In this document: in pieces, positions 52,481-59,310 of the stretch
Layout of the letters: each line of letters starts with the position of its first letter
How positions within the stretch are numbered: the stretch's first letter is position 1
DNA from: Kribbella jiaozuonensis
Lineage (GTDB): Bacteria > Actinomycetota > Actinomycetes > Propionibacteriales > Kribbellaceae
NCBI RefSeq assembly: GCF_005233875.1
Contig: NZ_SZPZ01000007.1
Location: 62,001-126,000, forward strand
Direction of reading: 5' to 3'
Length of the DNA stretch: 64,000 nucleotides
The notes under the pieces: model-generated
Databases searched by the model: none
What the model saw: the letters and a program-made list of their open reading frames with translations, nothing else
Told to the model about the DNA's origin: nothing
Translations under genes and position numbers: made by a program

Positions 52481-53884
52481 TCAGTACGCGAACGACAGTG
52501 GTTTGTCGGGTTGATCCGGCGAATCCTCGGCCGGTTCGTCGGTCCCGGCCAGTCCGCCGCGGATCGTCCGCAGCATCAGCTTGGTCTCGACGACCGCCAG
52601 CGCGCCGTACAGCAGGGTGAACCCGACCAGTGACGTGATCACCTCGCCGCTCGTCGTACTGGGTGACACACCCGATGCCGTGGGCAACAACCCGAAGACC
52701 AGCCAGGGTTGTCGTCCGGTCTCGGTGAAGATCCAGCCGAACGTGTTGGCGATCAGCGGCAGCAGCGGCAACGGCGCTGCCAGCCAGATGAGCCAGTGGG
52801 CCGGCGCCCGGCCGCGGCGCGTTGTCCACAGCAGCCACAGCGCGACCGCCGCGGACAGCATCCCGACGCCGATCATCAGCCGGAACGTCCAGTACGTCAG
52901 CGGGATGTTCGGCTTGTACGAGCCCGGGCCGTACAGCTGTTCGTACGCGTCCTGCAGCGAGTTGATGCCCTTGACCTCACCCTTGAAGTGGCCGGTGGCC
53001 AGGAAGGACAGCAGGTACGGCAGCTTGATCGAGAAGATCTCCTTGGACCCGTCCAGCGTGCCGACGGTGAAGACCGAGAACGACGCCGGCTTCTCGGTCT
53101 CGTACAGCGCCTCCGCCGCGGCCATCTTCATCGGCTGTACTTCGGTCATCACCTTGCCCTGCAGGTCGCCGCTGATCGCGACGCCGACGCTGGCCACGAG
53201 CACGACCGACGCCCCGATCTTCAGCGCCGAGCGGAACACGTCCTTGTCCACCAGCGGCCGCCGGATCAGGTGCCACAACGCGACGCCCGCGACGAACGCG
53301 CCGCCGACCATGAACGCGGCGAAGATCGTGTGCGGGAAGGTCACCAGCACAACTTTGTTCGTCAGCACAGCCCACAGATCCGTCAACTCGGCGCGACCAC
53401 GCTCAGGGTTGTAGCGGAAGCCGACCGGGTTCTGCATCCACGAGTTGGCCGCGAGGATGAAGTACGCCGACAACTGCGTGCCGAGCACCACCATCCAGAT
53501 GCAGCCCAGGTGCACCAGCTTCGGCAGCCGCTCCCAGCCGAAGATCCACAGGCCGATGAACGTCGACTCGAGGAAGAACGCGAGCAGACCCTCGAGCGCG
53601 AGCGGGGCGCCGAACACGTCCCCGACGAAGCGCGAGTAGTCGCTCCAGTTCATCCCGAACTGGAACTCCTGCACCAGCCCGGTGACGACTCCCATCGCGA
53701 TGTTGATCAGGAACAGCTTCCCGTAGAACTTGGTCAGCCGCAGGTACTTCTCCTTGCCGGTGCGGTACCACGCGGTCTGCAGGCCGGCCGTGATCGCGAC
53801 CAGCGAGATCGTCACCGGCACGAAGAAAAAGTGGTACACGGTGGTGATCGCGAACTGCCATCGGGCCAGATCCAGCGTGTCCAT
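52481..53884 (-). CDS. cydA: Cytochrome bd quinol oxidase subunit I
   Basis: 467 residues. 'LARWQFAITTVYHFFFVPVTISL' has the axial heme His (H18), 'GMNWSDYSRFVGDVFGAPLALEGLLAFFLESTFIGLWIFGW' carries the conserved Glu residues, and the quinol loop is the short type. ATG at 53884 has GGGGAGG upstream. First gene of cydABDC; its promoter region faces blaI and holds two BlaI-like dyads. Confidence 0.96.
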   Translation of the reverse strand: MDTLDLARWQFAITTVYHFFFVPVTISLVAITAGLQTAWYRTGKEKYLRLTKFYGKLFLINIAMGVVTGLVQEFQFGMNWSDYSRFVGDVFGAPLALEGLLAFFLESTFIGLWIFGWERLPKLVHLGCIWMVVLGTQLSAYFILAANSWMQNPVGFRYNPERGRAELTDLWAVLTNKVVLVTFPHTIFAAFMVGGAFVAGVALWHLIRRPLVDKDVFRSALKIGASVVLVASVGVAISGDLQGKVMTEVQPMKMAAAEALYETEKPASFSVFTVGTLDGSKEIFSIKLPYLLSFLATGHFKGEVKGINSLQDAYEQLYGPGSYKPNIPLTYWTFRLMIGVGMLSAAVALWLLWTTRRGRAPAHWLIWLAAPLPLLPLIANTFGWIFTETGRQPWLVFGLLPTASGVSPSTTSGEVITSLVGFTLLYGALAVVETKLMLRTIRGGLAGTDEPAEDSPDQPDKPLSFAY

Positions 53885-53905
53885 CGGAGGGCCTCCCCAG
53901 CCATC

Positions 53906-53922
53906 TACGACGTTTCGTAGTA
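53906..53922. promoter_or_regulatory. BlaI-type operator, site 1 (cydA side)
   Basis: TACGAC-n5-GTAGTA, a 17-base dyad one mismatch from the TACTAC-n5-GTAGTA type bound by actinobacterial BlaI/MecI repressors. An inner dyad CTACGA-n4-TCGTAG (53905-53920) is perfect. It lies downstream of a possible cydA -10 (TAGCAT on the minus strand, 53924-53929), where a repressor would block transcription. Confidence 0.6.
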
Positions 53923-53938
53923 GATGCTAGCGCGGATC

Positions 53939-53955
53939 TACTACGACGTGTAGTT
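53939..53955. promoter_or_regulatory. BlaI-type operator, site 2 (blaI side)
   Basis: TACTAC-n5-GTAGTT, one base from a perfect TACTAC-n5-GTAGTA dyad. Its centre is 33 bases from that of site 1, about three helical turns. It touches a -10-like TATACT (53955-53960) that lies six bases before the GTG start of blaI, so blaI may be leaderless and autorepressed. Confidence 0.65.
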
Positions 53956-53966
53956 ATACTGGTCAC

Positions 53967-54359
53967 GTGGCGAGTGAGGACAAGGCACCACGCCGGTTGG
54001 GTGAGTTGGAACGCCTGGTGATGGAGCAGCTGTGGGCTGCCCCGACGGCGTTGACCGTGCGCGAAGTGCATGAGCAGCTGACCGGCACCCGGGAGCTCGC
54101 CTACACCACGGTGATGACCGTCCTGGACCGGCTGGCGAAGAAGAAGCTCACCGAGCGCGAACGCGACGGCAAGGCCTGGCGCTATCGTGCCGCCGCCCCA
54201 CGCGAGGAGCTGGCCGCCGACCTGATGCGCGACGCCCTCGACCGCGCCGGCGACCGCCGCGAGGCCCTGGTCCGGTTCGTCGGCCAGGTCTCCGACGAGG
54301 AAGCAGCTCTACTGCGCGAAGCCCTGTCCCGGCTGGACAGCCAGGAGCAGACGGGGTGA
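53967..54359 (+). CDS. BlaI/MecI/CopY-family repressor
   Basis: 130 residues. Winged helix 'LGELERLVMEQLWAAPTALTVREVHEQL' with 'AYTTVMTVLDRLAKKKL', the family signature; the C-terminal helices dimerise. It is normally inactivated by proteolysis triggered by the paired M56 protein. Starts at GTG 53967, overlaps the M56 gene by four bases, and lies divergent from cydABDC. It probably controls both directions through the two dyads. Confidence 0.92.
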   Translation: MASEDKAPRRLGELERLVMEQLWAAPTALTVREVHEQLTGTRELAYTTVMTVLDRLAKKKLTERERDGKAWRYRAAAPREELAADLMRDALDRAGDRREALVRFVGQVSDEEAALLREALSRLDSQEQTG

Positions 54360-55261
54360 TCACCCCGGTCCTGCTGGCCGTCCTGGCGCTGGTGCTGACC
54401 GGCCCGGCACCGGCCCTGCTGGCTCGCTCCAACTGGCCCTACCGGGTCCCCCGCGCGGCGGTCATCCTCTGGCAGGCAATCGCGCTGGCCGCCGCACTGG
54501 CTGCGCTGGGTGCCGGCATCGCGCTCTCGTACTCGATCGCGGGCGAGCCTGGTCAGCCGAAGTTCGATCCGTCGTCACCACGGGACCTGGTGGCCGCCCT
54601 GATCCTCGCGATGACCGCACTGGTCGTGGTGCGACTGCTGTGGGCGGTCGGACGGGTGGCGATCGGCACCAGGGCACGTCGCAAACGGCACCGCGATCTC
54701 GTCGACGTACTGGCCACACCGGACGGCCTGATCCCCGGGCTGCGCGTGCTGGCCGAGGAGACTCCGCTGGCCTACTGCCTGCCCGCACTGCGAGGCGCAC
54801 GGGTCGTTGTGTCGGTCGGTGCGCTGGACCGGCTGGACGACAGCGAACTGAAGGCAGTACTGGCGCATGAGCAGGCGCATCTCCGCGCACGTCATGATCT
54901 GGTGCTGGAGGAGTTCACTGCGCTGCATCATGCGTTCCCGCGCTGGGTGCGCAGCGACGTGGCACTGGAGCAGGCCCGCACCCTCGTGGAGTTGCTGGCT
55001 GACGACGACGCCCGTCGCCGGAACGGTCCACGCCCACTGGCTCGCGCACTGGTCGCGCTGGCCGGCTCACCGGCACCTGAAGCGGCACTGGCGGCCGCCA
55101 AGTCCGCCACGGTCCTCCGGGTCGAGCGGCTGGCCGGCCCTGCTCCTGACGAACGCGTGCTCGCCACCTTGACGTACGCCGGGGCAGTCACGCTCCTGGT
55201 CCTGCCGACGATCACCATCGCCGCCCCGATCGTGAAGGCGATCGTGGACGCGGTCAGCTAG
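54356..55261 (+). CDS. M56-family membrane metallopeptidase (BlaR1-like, no sensor domain)
   Basis: 301 residues. Membrane helices at about 1-20, 35-60 and 80-100, the zinc motif HEQAH (H171) in 'VLAHEQAHLRARHD', and a final helix ('TLLVLPTITIAAPIVKAIV'). The extracellular penicillin-binding sensor of BlaR1 is absent, so the activating signal is unknown. Coupled to blaI. Ends in an eight-base overlap with the convergent DHFR-like gene. Confidence 0.9.
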   Translation: MITPVLLAVLALVLTGPAPALLARSNWPYRVPRAAVILWQAIALAAALAALGAGIALSYSIAGEPGQPKFDPSSPRDLVAALILAMTALVVVRLLWAVGRVAIGTRARRKRHRDLVDVLATPDGLIPGLRVLAEETPLAYCLPALRGARVVVSVGALDRLDDSELKAVLAHEQAHLRARHDLVLEEFTALHHAFPRWVRSDVALEQARTLVELLADDDARRRNGPRPLARALVALAGSPAPEAALAAAKSATVLRVERLAGPAPDERVLATLTYAGAVTLLVLPTITIAAPIVKAIVDAVS

Positions 55262-55820
55262 TCGGCCGGTACCGCACCAGTACGCCGCCGTCCGCCCACG
55301 GACGCGCCTCGATCAGCTCCAACTGCACCGGCGAATCGCTATCGGGGAACGCGCTCTTACCCGCACCCAGCAGGATCGGGCAGATGCGTAGCTGGACCTC
55401 GTCGACCAGTCCGGCCTGCAGCAACGACTGGAACAGCATGATGCTGCCCCACAAGATGATGTCCTTGCCGGTGTCCTCGGCCTTGAGCGCACGCACCGCG
55501 TCGAGGTCACGGACCACCAGCCCCGGTTCGTACGACCCCCACGGCGCGCTCTCGAGTCTGGTCGACACGACAACCAACCGCAGCGAGTTGAGCTTCGGCG
55601 CGACCGGCTGGTCCGCCGCCGCGTCGGTCGGCCAGTAGCTCGCGAACAACTTGTACGTCTCGGCGCCGAGCAGCATCGTGTCGATGCTCTCGAGCAGTTG
55701 AAGATTGTCGTCGTCGGCGTCGCCACCGTCCGCGATGGAGTCGAAGAACTCCAGTCCCCCATCAGGCCCGGCGGCGTACCCGTCGAGCGTCACGTACTCC
55801 TGGAAGATCAGCCGCCTCAT
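55254..55820 (-). CDS. Dihydrofolate reductase-like (RibD C-terminal domain) protein
   Basis: 188 residues. 'MRRLIFQEYVTLDGYAAGPDG' opening, 'MLLGAETYKLFASYWPT' and 'DIILWGSIMLFQSLLQAGLVDEVQLRICPILLGAGK' (positions only) match the RibD_C/DHFR fold. It binds NADPH; the substrate is unknown and it is not the folate enzyme by length or motif. ATG at 55820 preferred over GTG 55832. A microprotein gene ends just upstream. Confidence 0.87.
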   Translation of the reverse strand: MRRLIFQEYVTLDGYAAGPDGGLEFFDSIADGGDADDDNLQLLESIDTMLLGAETYKLFASYWPTDAAADQPVAPKLNSLRLVVVSTRLESAPWGSYEPGLVVRDLDAVRALKAEDTGKDIILWGSIMLFQSLLQAGLVDEVQLRICPILLGAGKSAFPDSDSPVQLELIEARPWADGGVLVRYRPTS

Positions 55821-55831
55821 GCCCCGCGACA

Positions 55832-55927
55832 CTACCCGAAGTACTTACCTTCTCCCCTTGCCACAGCCAGCAGCACCAGGCCCGACAGAACCAGCAGAAC
55901 AACCATCGTCACAACGAATGTCAGCAC
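55832..55927 (-). CDS. 31-residue single-pass membrane microprotein
   Basis: Starts at GTG 55927 with GGGGAG four bases upstream and ends at TAG 55832-55834. The sequence opens VLTFVVTMVVLLVLSGLVLL and ends AVARGEGKYFG: an almost uninterrupted hydrophobic helix followed by a short basic cytosolic tail. The layout (helix, then R-G-E) recalls small transporter subunits such as KdpF, but no kdp gene is nearby. It stops 11 bases before the DHFR-like start on the same strand. Real expression is likely from the ribosome site but unproven. Confidence 0.55.
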   Translation of the reverse strand: MLTFVVTMVVLLVLSGLVLLAVARGEGKYFG

Positions 55928-55970
55928 TTCACTCCCCGAATCCCCACACCTAACACAGTGCCTGACGCGT

Positions 55971-57074
55971 TCACCGCGTCAGAAGTTCCCCGAACGCCTT
56001 GGCGATTTCGTCGACCTGCCAGGTCAGCGAGTGCGGCGTCACCACGACCTCGATCCACGACCACCCCGGCACGTCGGCCGGCTGCCACGGCGGGCACAAC
56101 GCCTCGCGGGTCCGCTCCATCCGCTCGACCGTCGTACGCTCGATCGCGTCCGCGGCACGGGGTGCGTAGAGGCGGAACGAGTTCGTGTGCGGCGGCTCCG
56201 GGAAGACGCGGAAACCCTCGCTCTGCAAGGCCATTGCGAGCTCTACCGCGCGCTGGTGCAGGTCGTCCATCAGCGGGAGCACGGTCCGCAGACCATCGCG
56301 CGCGGAGACGGCGTACGGGAAGAGCGAGAAGAGGTTGCCGCCGAGCCGGCGCTGCCAGCGGCGTACTTCGGCGATGACATCCTCAGGCCCGGCCAGCGCA
56401 GCACCGCTGATACCGCCGAGCACCTTGTAGAAGGACACGTAGACAGTCGAGACCAGCGCAGCGATCTCAGCCAGGCTGTGCTCGAGGTACGGCGTGCTCT
56501 CCCAGAGGCGGGCGCCGTCGAGGTGTAGCGGTACGCCGCGCTCGGCGCAGTACTCGGAGAAGACGACCAGCTCGTCCCAGGTCGGCAGCACGTACCCGGC
56601 GTCGCGCAGCGGCAGCTCCAGCGTGACCGCGGCCAACTTGCCCGGGATCGCGGCCAGCTCGTCCGGCCGGGGCTGGCGTGGCTCTGACGTCAGCCGCTCG
56701 ATCCTCAGGTGGTGCACCTCTTCCAGCGCGTTCAGCTCGTGCACCAGGAGGTGAGACAGCCCGTGTACTGCGACCCGGCTCGTCCCGGCGCGGTCGGCGT
56801 ACACGCGGAGCACACTCTGCTGCGCCATGATGCCGGTCGGCAGGAACACTGCAGCCGGCTTGCCCAGCAGGTCCGCTACCTCCTGCTCCAGCGCCGCGAC
56901 CTCGCCGCCGTTGCCGTACATGTCGACGAGGTCGTCCGTGGCGACCTCCGAGAGCCGTTGTAGCCGGTCCGGCGCCGGCACTCGCCGGTTGCCGAGCCAG
57001 CGCTCGCAGTTGTCCGCCGCGTTCTTCCGGCGCTCCCGCAGGTCCTCGGACGCAGTAGAGGTAGTAGTAGCCAC
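55971..57074 (-). CDS. Threonine aldolase-like PLP-dependent lyase (beta-eliminating lyase family)
   Basis: 367 residues from GTG 57074. PLP lysine in 'YVSFYKVLGGISGAALAG', Asp in 'PLHLDGARLWES', and 'TGIMAQQSVLRVYAD'. It is of the low-specificity L-threonine aldolase type. Frame open upstream without support. Follows the anti-sigma gene by 31 bases; it may be part of the sigma regulon. Confidence 0.85.
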   Translation of the reverse strand: MATTTSTASEDLRERRKNAADNCERWLGNRRVPAPDRLQRLSEVATDDLVDMYGNGGEVAALEQEVADLLGKPAAVFLPTGIMAQQSVLRVYADRAGTSRVAVHGLSHLLVHELNALEEVHHLRIERLTSEPRQPRPDELAAIPGKLAAVTLELPLRDAGYVLPTWDELVVFSEYCAERGVPLHLDGARLWESTPYLEHSLAEIAALVSTVYVSFYKVLGGISGAALAGPEDVIAEVRRWQRRLGGNLFSLFPYAVSARDGLRTVLPLMDDLHQRAVELAMALQSEGFRVFPEPPHTNSFRLYAPRAADAIERTTVERMERTREALCPPWQPADVPGWSWIEVVVTPHSLTWQVDEIAKAFGELLTR

Positions 57075-57105
57075 GGCCCCATCCTCTCGTGTCCCGCAAC
57101 TACTT

Positions 57106-57804
57106 TCAGATCGTTGTCGTGACGACGTGCTTCCCCTGCAGTGTCCTGATCTCCACGGACTGCACCTGATCCAGCGGCACCAGCACACCACCGCCGAACG
57201 TGCTGCCGTTCTTGGCCGCCTTCTCCGACACCACCCAGCTGCCCGCCGTCCAGGTCTTACCGGTCTTGTCGGTGACGAGGAGCTGACACTGGTCTCCGGC
57301 CGTCAGGCCCTTGACCTGCACCTGCACCCAGCTCCAACCGGTCCGTGGCTCGACCGTCGTCGCCATGGTGGCGCCAGTGGCCGTATCGGTCGCGGTGACT
57401 TCCTTGTAGCCGGCAGCGGGCTCCGCTGCCTGCGGTGGTGCCGTGGACCGGCCGAGTGCAACTCCACCGCCGAGCGCACCGGCGACCAGAACGAATGCGG
57501 CGGCCACCATGAGCCAGCGGGAGCTGCGCCGCTTGGCCGGAGCCTCGACGACAACAGGCTCCGGCGACGTCTCACGAACCTCGCGGAGCGTGCGCTGCAG
57601 CAGCAGGTCGCCACCCTCCGGCGGGCCTTCCAGGAAGGCCTCCGGCGGGACCTCACCGAGGAAGTCCTTCATCTCCTCGAGCTCGGCCAGCTCGGCGCGG
57701 CACTCCGCGCACGTGGCCAGGTGCTCGTCAACCTCTGCGACTTCACCGGGTTCCAGGGCACCTAACGCGTAGGCGCCGAGTTGCGTACGGTCATGCTCAT
57801 TCAT
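57106..57804 (-). CDS. Anti-sigma factor (RskA-like, zinc finger)
   Basis: 232 residues. The cytosolic N-terminal ZAS motif 'DEHLATCAEC' (H28, C32, C35) binds the sigma factor. One membrane helix lies at about 95-118 ('WLMVAAAFVLVAGALGGGVAL'), then an extracellular beta-rich domain ('WVQVQVKGLTAGDQCQLLV', positions) as in RskA. Release of sigma would be by regulated proteolysis. Overlaps the sigma gene by four bases. Confidence 0.92.
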   Translation of the reverse strand: MNEHDRTQLGAYALGALEPGEVAEVDEHLATCAECRAELAELEEMKDFLGEVPPEAFLEGPPEGGDLLLQRTLREVRETSPEPVVVEAPAKRRSSRWLMVAAAFVLVAGALGGGVALGRSTAPPQAAEPAAGYKEVTATDTATGATMATTVEPRTGWSWVQVQVKGLTAGDQCQLLVTDKTGKTWTAGSWVVSEKAAKNGSTFGGGVLVPLDQVQSVEIRTLQGKHVVTTTI

Positions 57805-58331
57805 CGGGACACCTCCGCTTCAGATCCGGCCATCACCGCGCGCAGAGCTCGGAGGGCGTAGTAGGAACGCGATTTCACGGTACCGGGTGGGACACCCAGC
57901 TCCTTGGCAGCCTCTGCCACGGACCGCCCGCGGTAGTAGAGCTGCACGAGTACTTCACGGTGTTCGGGCGACACCTTGTCCAGGGCATCCATCACGACCA
58001 TGGTGTTCACCACGGATTCGGAGTGGTCGCTCTGCACCGGCGGCTTGTCCACCACGTCCGCCACCTCGGCCGGACGCACCGCCCGGGCCCGGGCGCGGTC
58101 GGTGACGATGTTGCGTGCCACCGTCAGCAGCCAGCCCCGCACCGACCCTCTGCCGGTGGTCAGGTCCCCGGCGTGCTTCCAGGCCCGGACCAATGTCTCC
58201 TGTACGACGTCCTCGGCCGCGGCCCGGTCTCCGGTGAGACGGGTCGCGTAGGCGAGCAGACTGCGCCCGTGTTCGGCGTACAGCGTGCGGATCAGTGTCT
58301 CGGCGTCGTGCGGCCCTGGGGTGTCACCCAC
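57801..58331 (-). CDS. ECF RNA polymerase sigma factor (SigK/SigL-like)
   Basis: 176 residues from GTG 58331. Region 2 'HGRSLLAYATRLTGDRAAAEDVVQETLVRAWKH' positions and region 4 'VSPEHREVLVQLYYRGRSVAEAAKELGVPPGTVKSRSYYALRALR' positions are standard. GTG 58340 would add three residues; neither has a clear ribosome site, so the start is uncertain. Coupled with its RskA-type anti-sigma; the PF03640 lipoprotein gene precedes it by 55 bases and is a likely target. Confidence 0.9.
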   Translation of the reverse strand: MGDTPGPHDAETLIRTLYAEHGRSLLAYATRLTGDRAAAEDVVQETLVRAWKHAGDLTTGRGSVRGWLLTVARNIVTDRARARAVRPAEVADVVDKPPVQSDHSESVVNTMVVMDALDKVSPEHREVLVQLYYRGRSVAEAAKELGVPPGTVKSRSYYALRALRAVMAGSEAEVSR

Positions 58332-58386
58332 CGACCGCACGATACCGGCATCAGCAGGCGCCCACACCAGGGCAGCACACGTCGAC

Positions 58387-58905
58387 TCAGTAACCGCCAT
58401 TGCCGGAGCCGGCCGGCTGGGTGGTGATCTTCTTACCGTCCGCGCCGACAACCCACCAGACACCGCCGACCGCCTGGCCCTTGGCTTCACCGGCAGCGCT
58501 GTCACTGGCGAACAGGTAGAGCGGCAGCCCGTTGATCGCCAGCTGCTTGGTGCCGTCCGAGCGGGTGACCGTGCTGATAAGCGAGGCGTCGATCCCGGTG
58601 AGCTGCGGCGTACCGTCGCCCGCAGCCACCACCGGCCACTTGGCCAGGCAGTCGCCCTCGCAGTTGGACTTGCCCGAAGTGTCCTTGTCGAACACGTACA
58701 CGGTCCGTCCGTTGCCGTCGACAACGACCTTGCCCAGCCCGCCGACATCGGCTGTCGCCAGCTTCGCGCCGGTTGCGGCCGGCTGGCCGGCGGGCGCCGA
58801 GCTGCTGGAACCTGAGCTCGAATCGTTACTGCCACAGGCGGTCAGCCCAGCCAGGCCGAGCACCGCGACACCGACTATGCCGACCACACTGCCCAGTCGC
58901 TTCAT
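58387..58905 (-). CDS. Secreted PF03640-type lipoprotein
   Basis: 172 residues. Signal 'MKRLGSVVGIVGVAVLGLAGLTACGS' positions with lipobox Cys24 and a Ser-rich linker. Then two repeats of the PF03640 type: 'GRTVYVFDKDTSGKSNCEGDCLAKWPVV' positions and 'GLPLYLFASDSAAGEAKGQAVGGVWWVV' positions. Cys in the first repeat may form a disulfide. Function unknown, perhaps redox or envelope stress. ATG at 58905 has AAGGAGG five bases upstream. Confidence 0.9.
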   Translation of the reverse strand: MKRLGSVVGIVGVAVLGLAGLTACGSNDSSSGSSSSAPAGQPAATGAKLATADVGGLGKVVVDGNGRTVYVFDKDTSGKSNCEGDCLAKWPVVAAGDGTPQLTGIDASLISTVTRSDGTKQLAINGLPLYLFASDSAAGEAKGQAVGGVWWVVGADGKKITTQPAGSGNGGY

Positions 58906-58992
58906 CAGACCCTCCTTGGTTGACCGTCCGTCACCCCGCCACACGTACGGATGCACGGACCGGTTCAATCCGGAGGGGTTATCGTCGCCACC

Positions 58993-59310
58993 ATGGAGAT
59001 CCCTGCAGCGGTCCAGCGCGCGCTCACCGCGATCGACGAACAGGACAACGACGCGTTCGTGGCAGCCTTCGCCCCGGACGGCTACGTCAACGACTGGGGC
59101 CGGGAGTTCCGGGGCCCCGACCAGATCCGCTCCTGGAGCCAGAACGAACTGATCGGCAAACAGGCCACCTTCACCGACACGCAGGTCACCGTCGCCGGCA
59201 GCCCGCTGACGATCCTCACGCAGGTAGGCGGGAAGGGCTTCAACGGCCCGTCCCACTTCACCTTCGCCATCGCCGACGACCAGCTCGCGTCGATGACGAT
59301 CACGGCCTAG
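58993..59310 (+). CDS. SnoaL/NTF2-like small protein
   Basis: 105 residues. 'IDEQDNDAFVAAFAPDGYVNDWGREFRGPDQIRSWSQNEL' (positions) is the typical opening of an NTF2-like cone fold. The family includes cyclases, isomerases and binding proteins; the role is unknown. ATG at 58993 chosen over an upstream start. Convergent with smc, sharing a four-base overlap (59307-59310). Confidence 0.8.
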   Translation: MEIPAAVQRALTAIDEQDNDAFVAAFAPDGYVNDWGREFRGPDQIRSWSQNELIGKQATFTDTQVTVAGSPLTILTQVGGKGFNGPSHFTFAIADDQLASMTITA

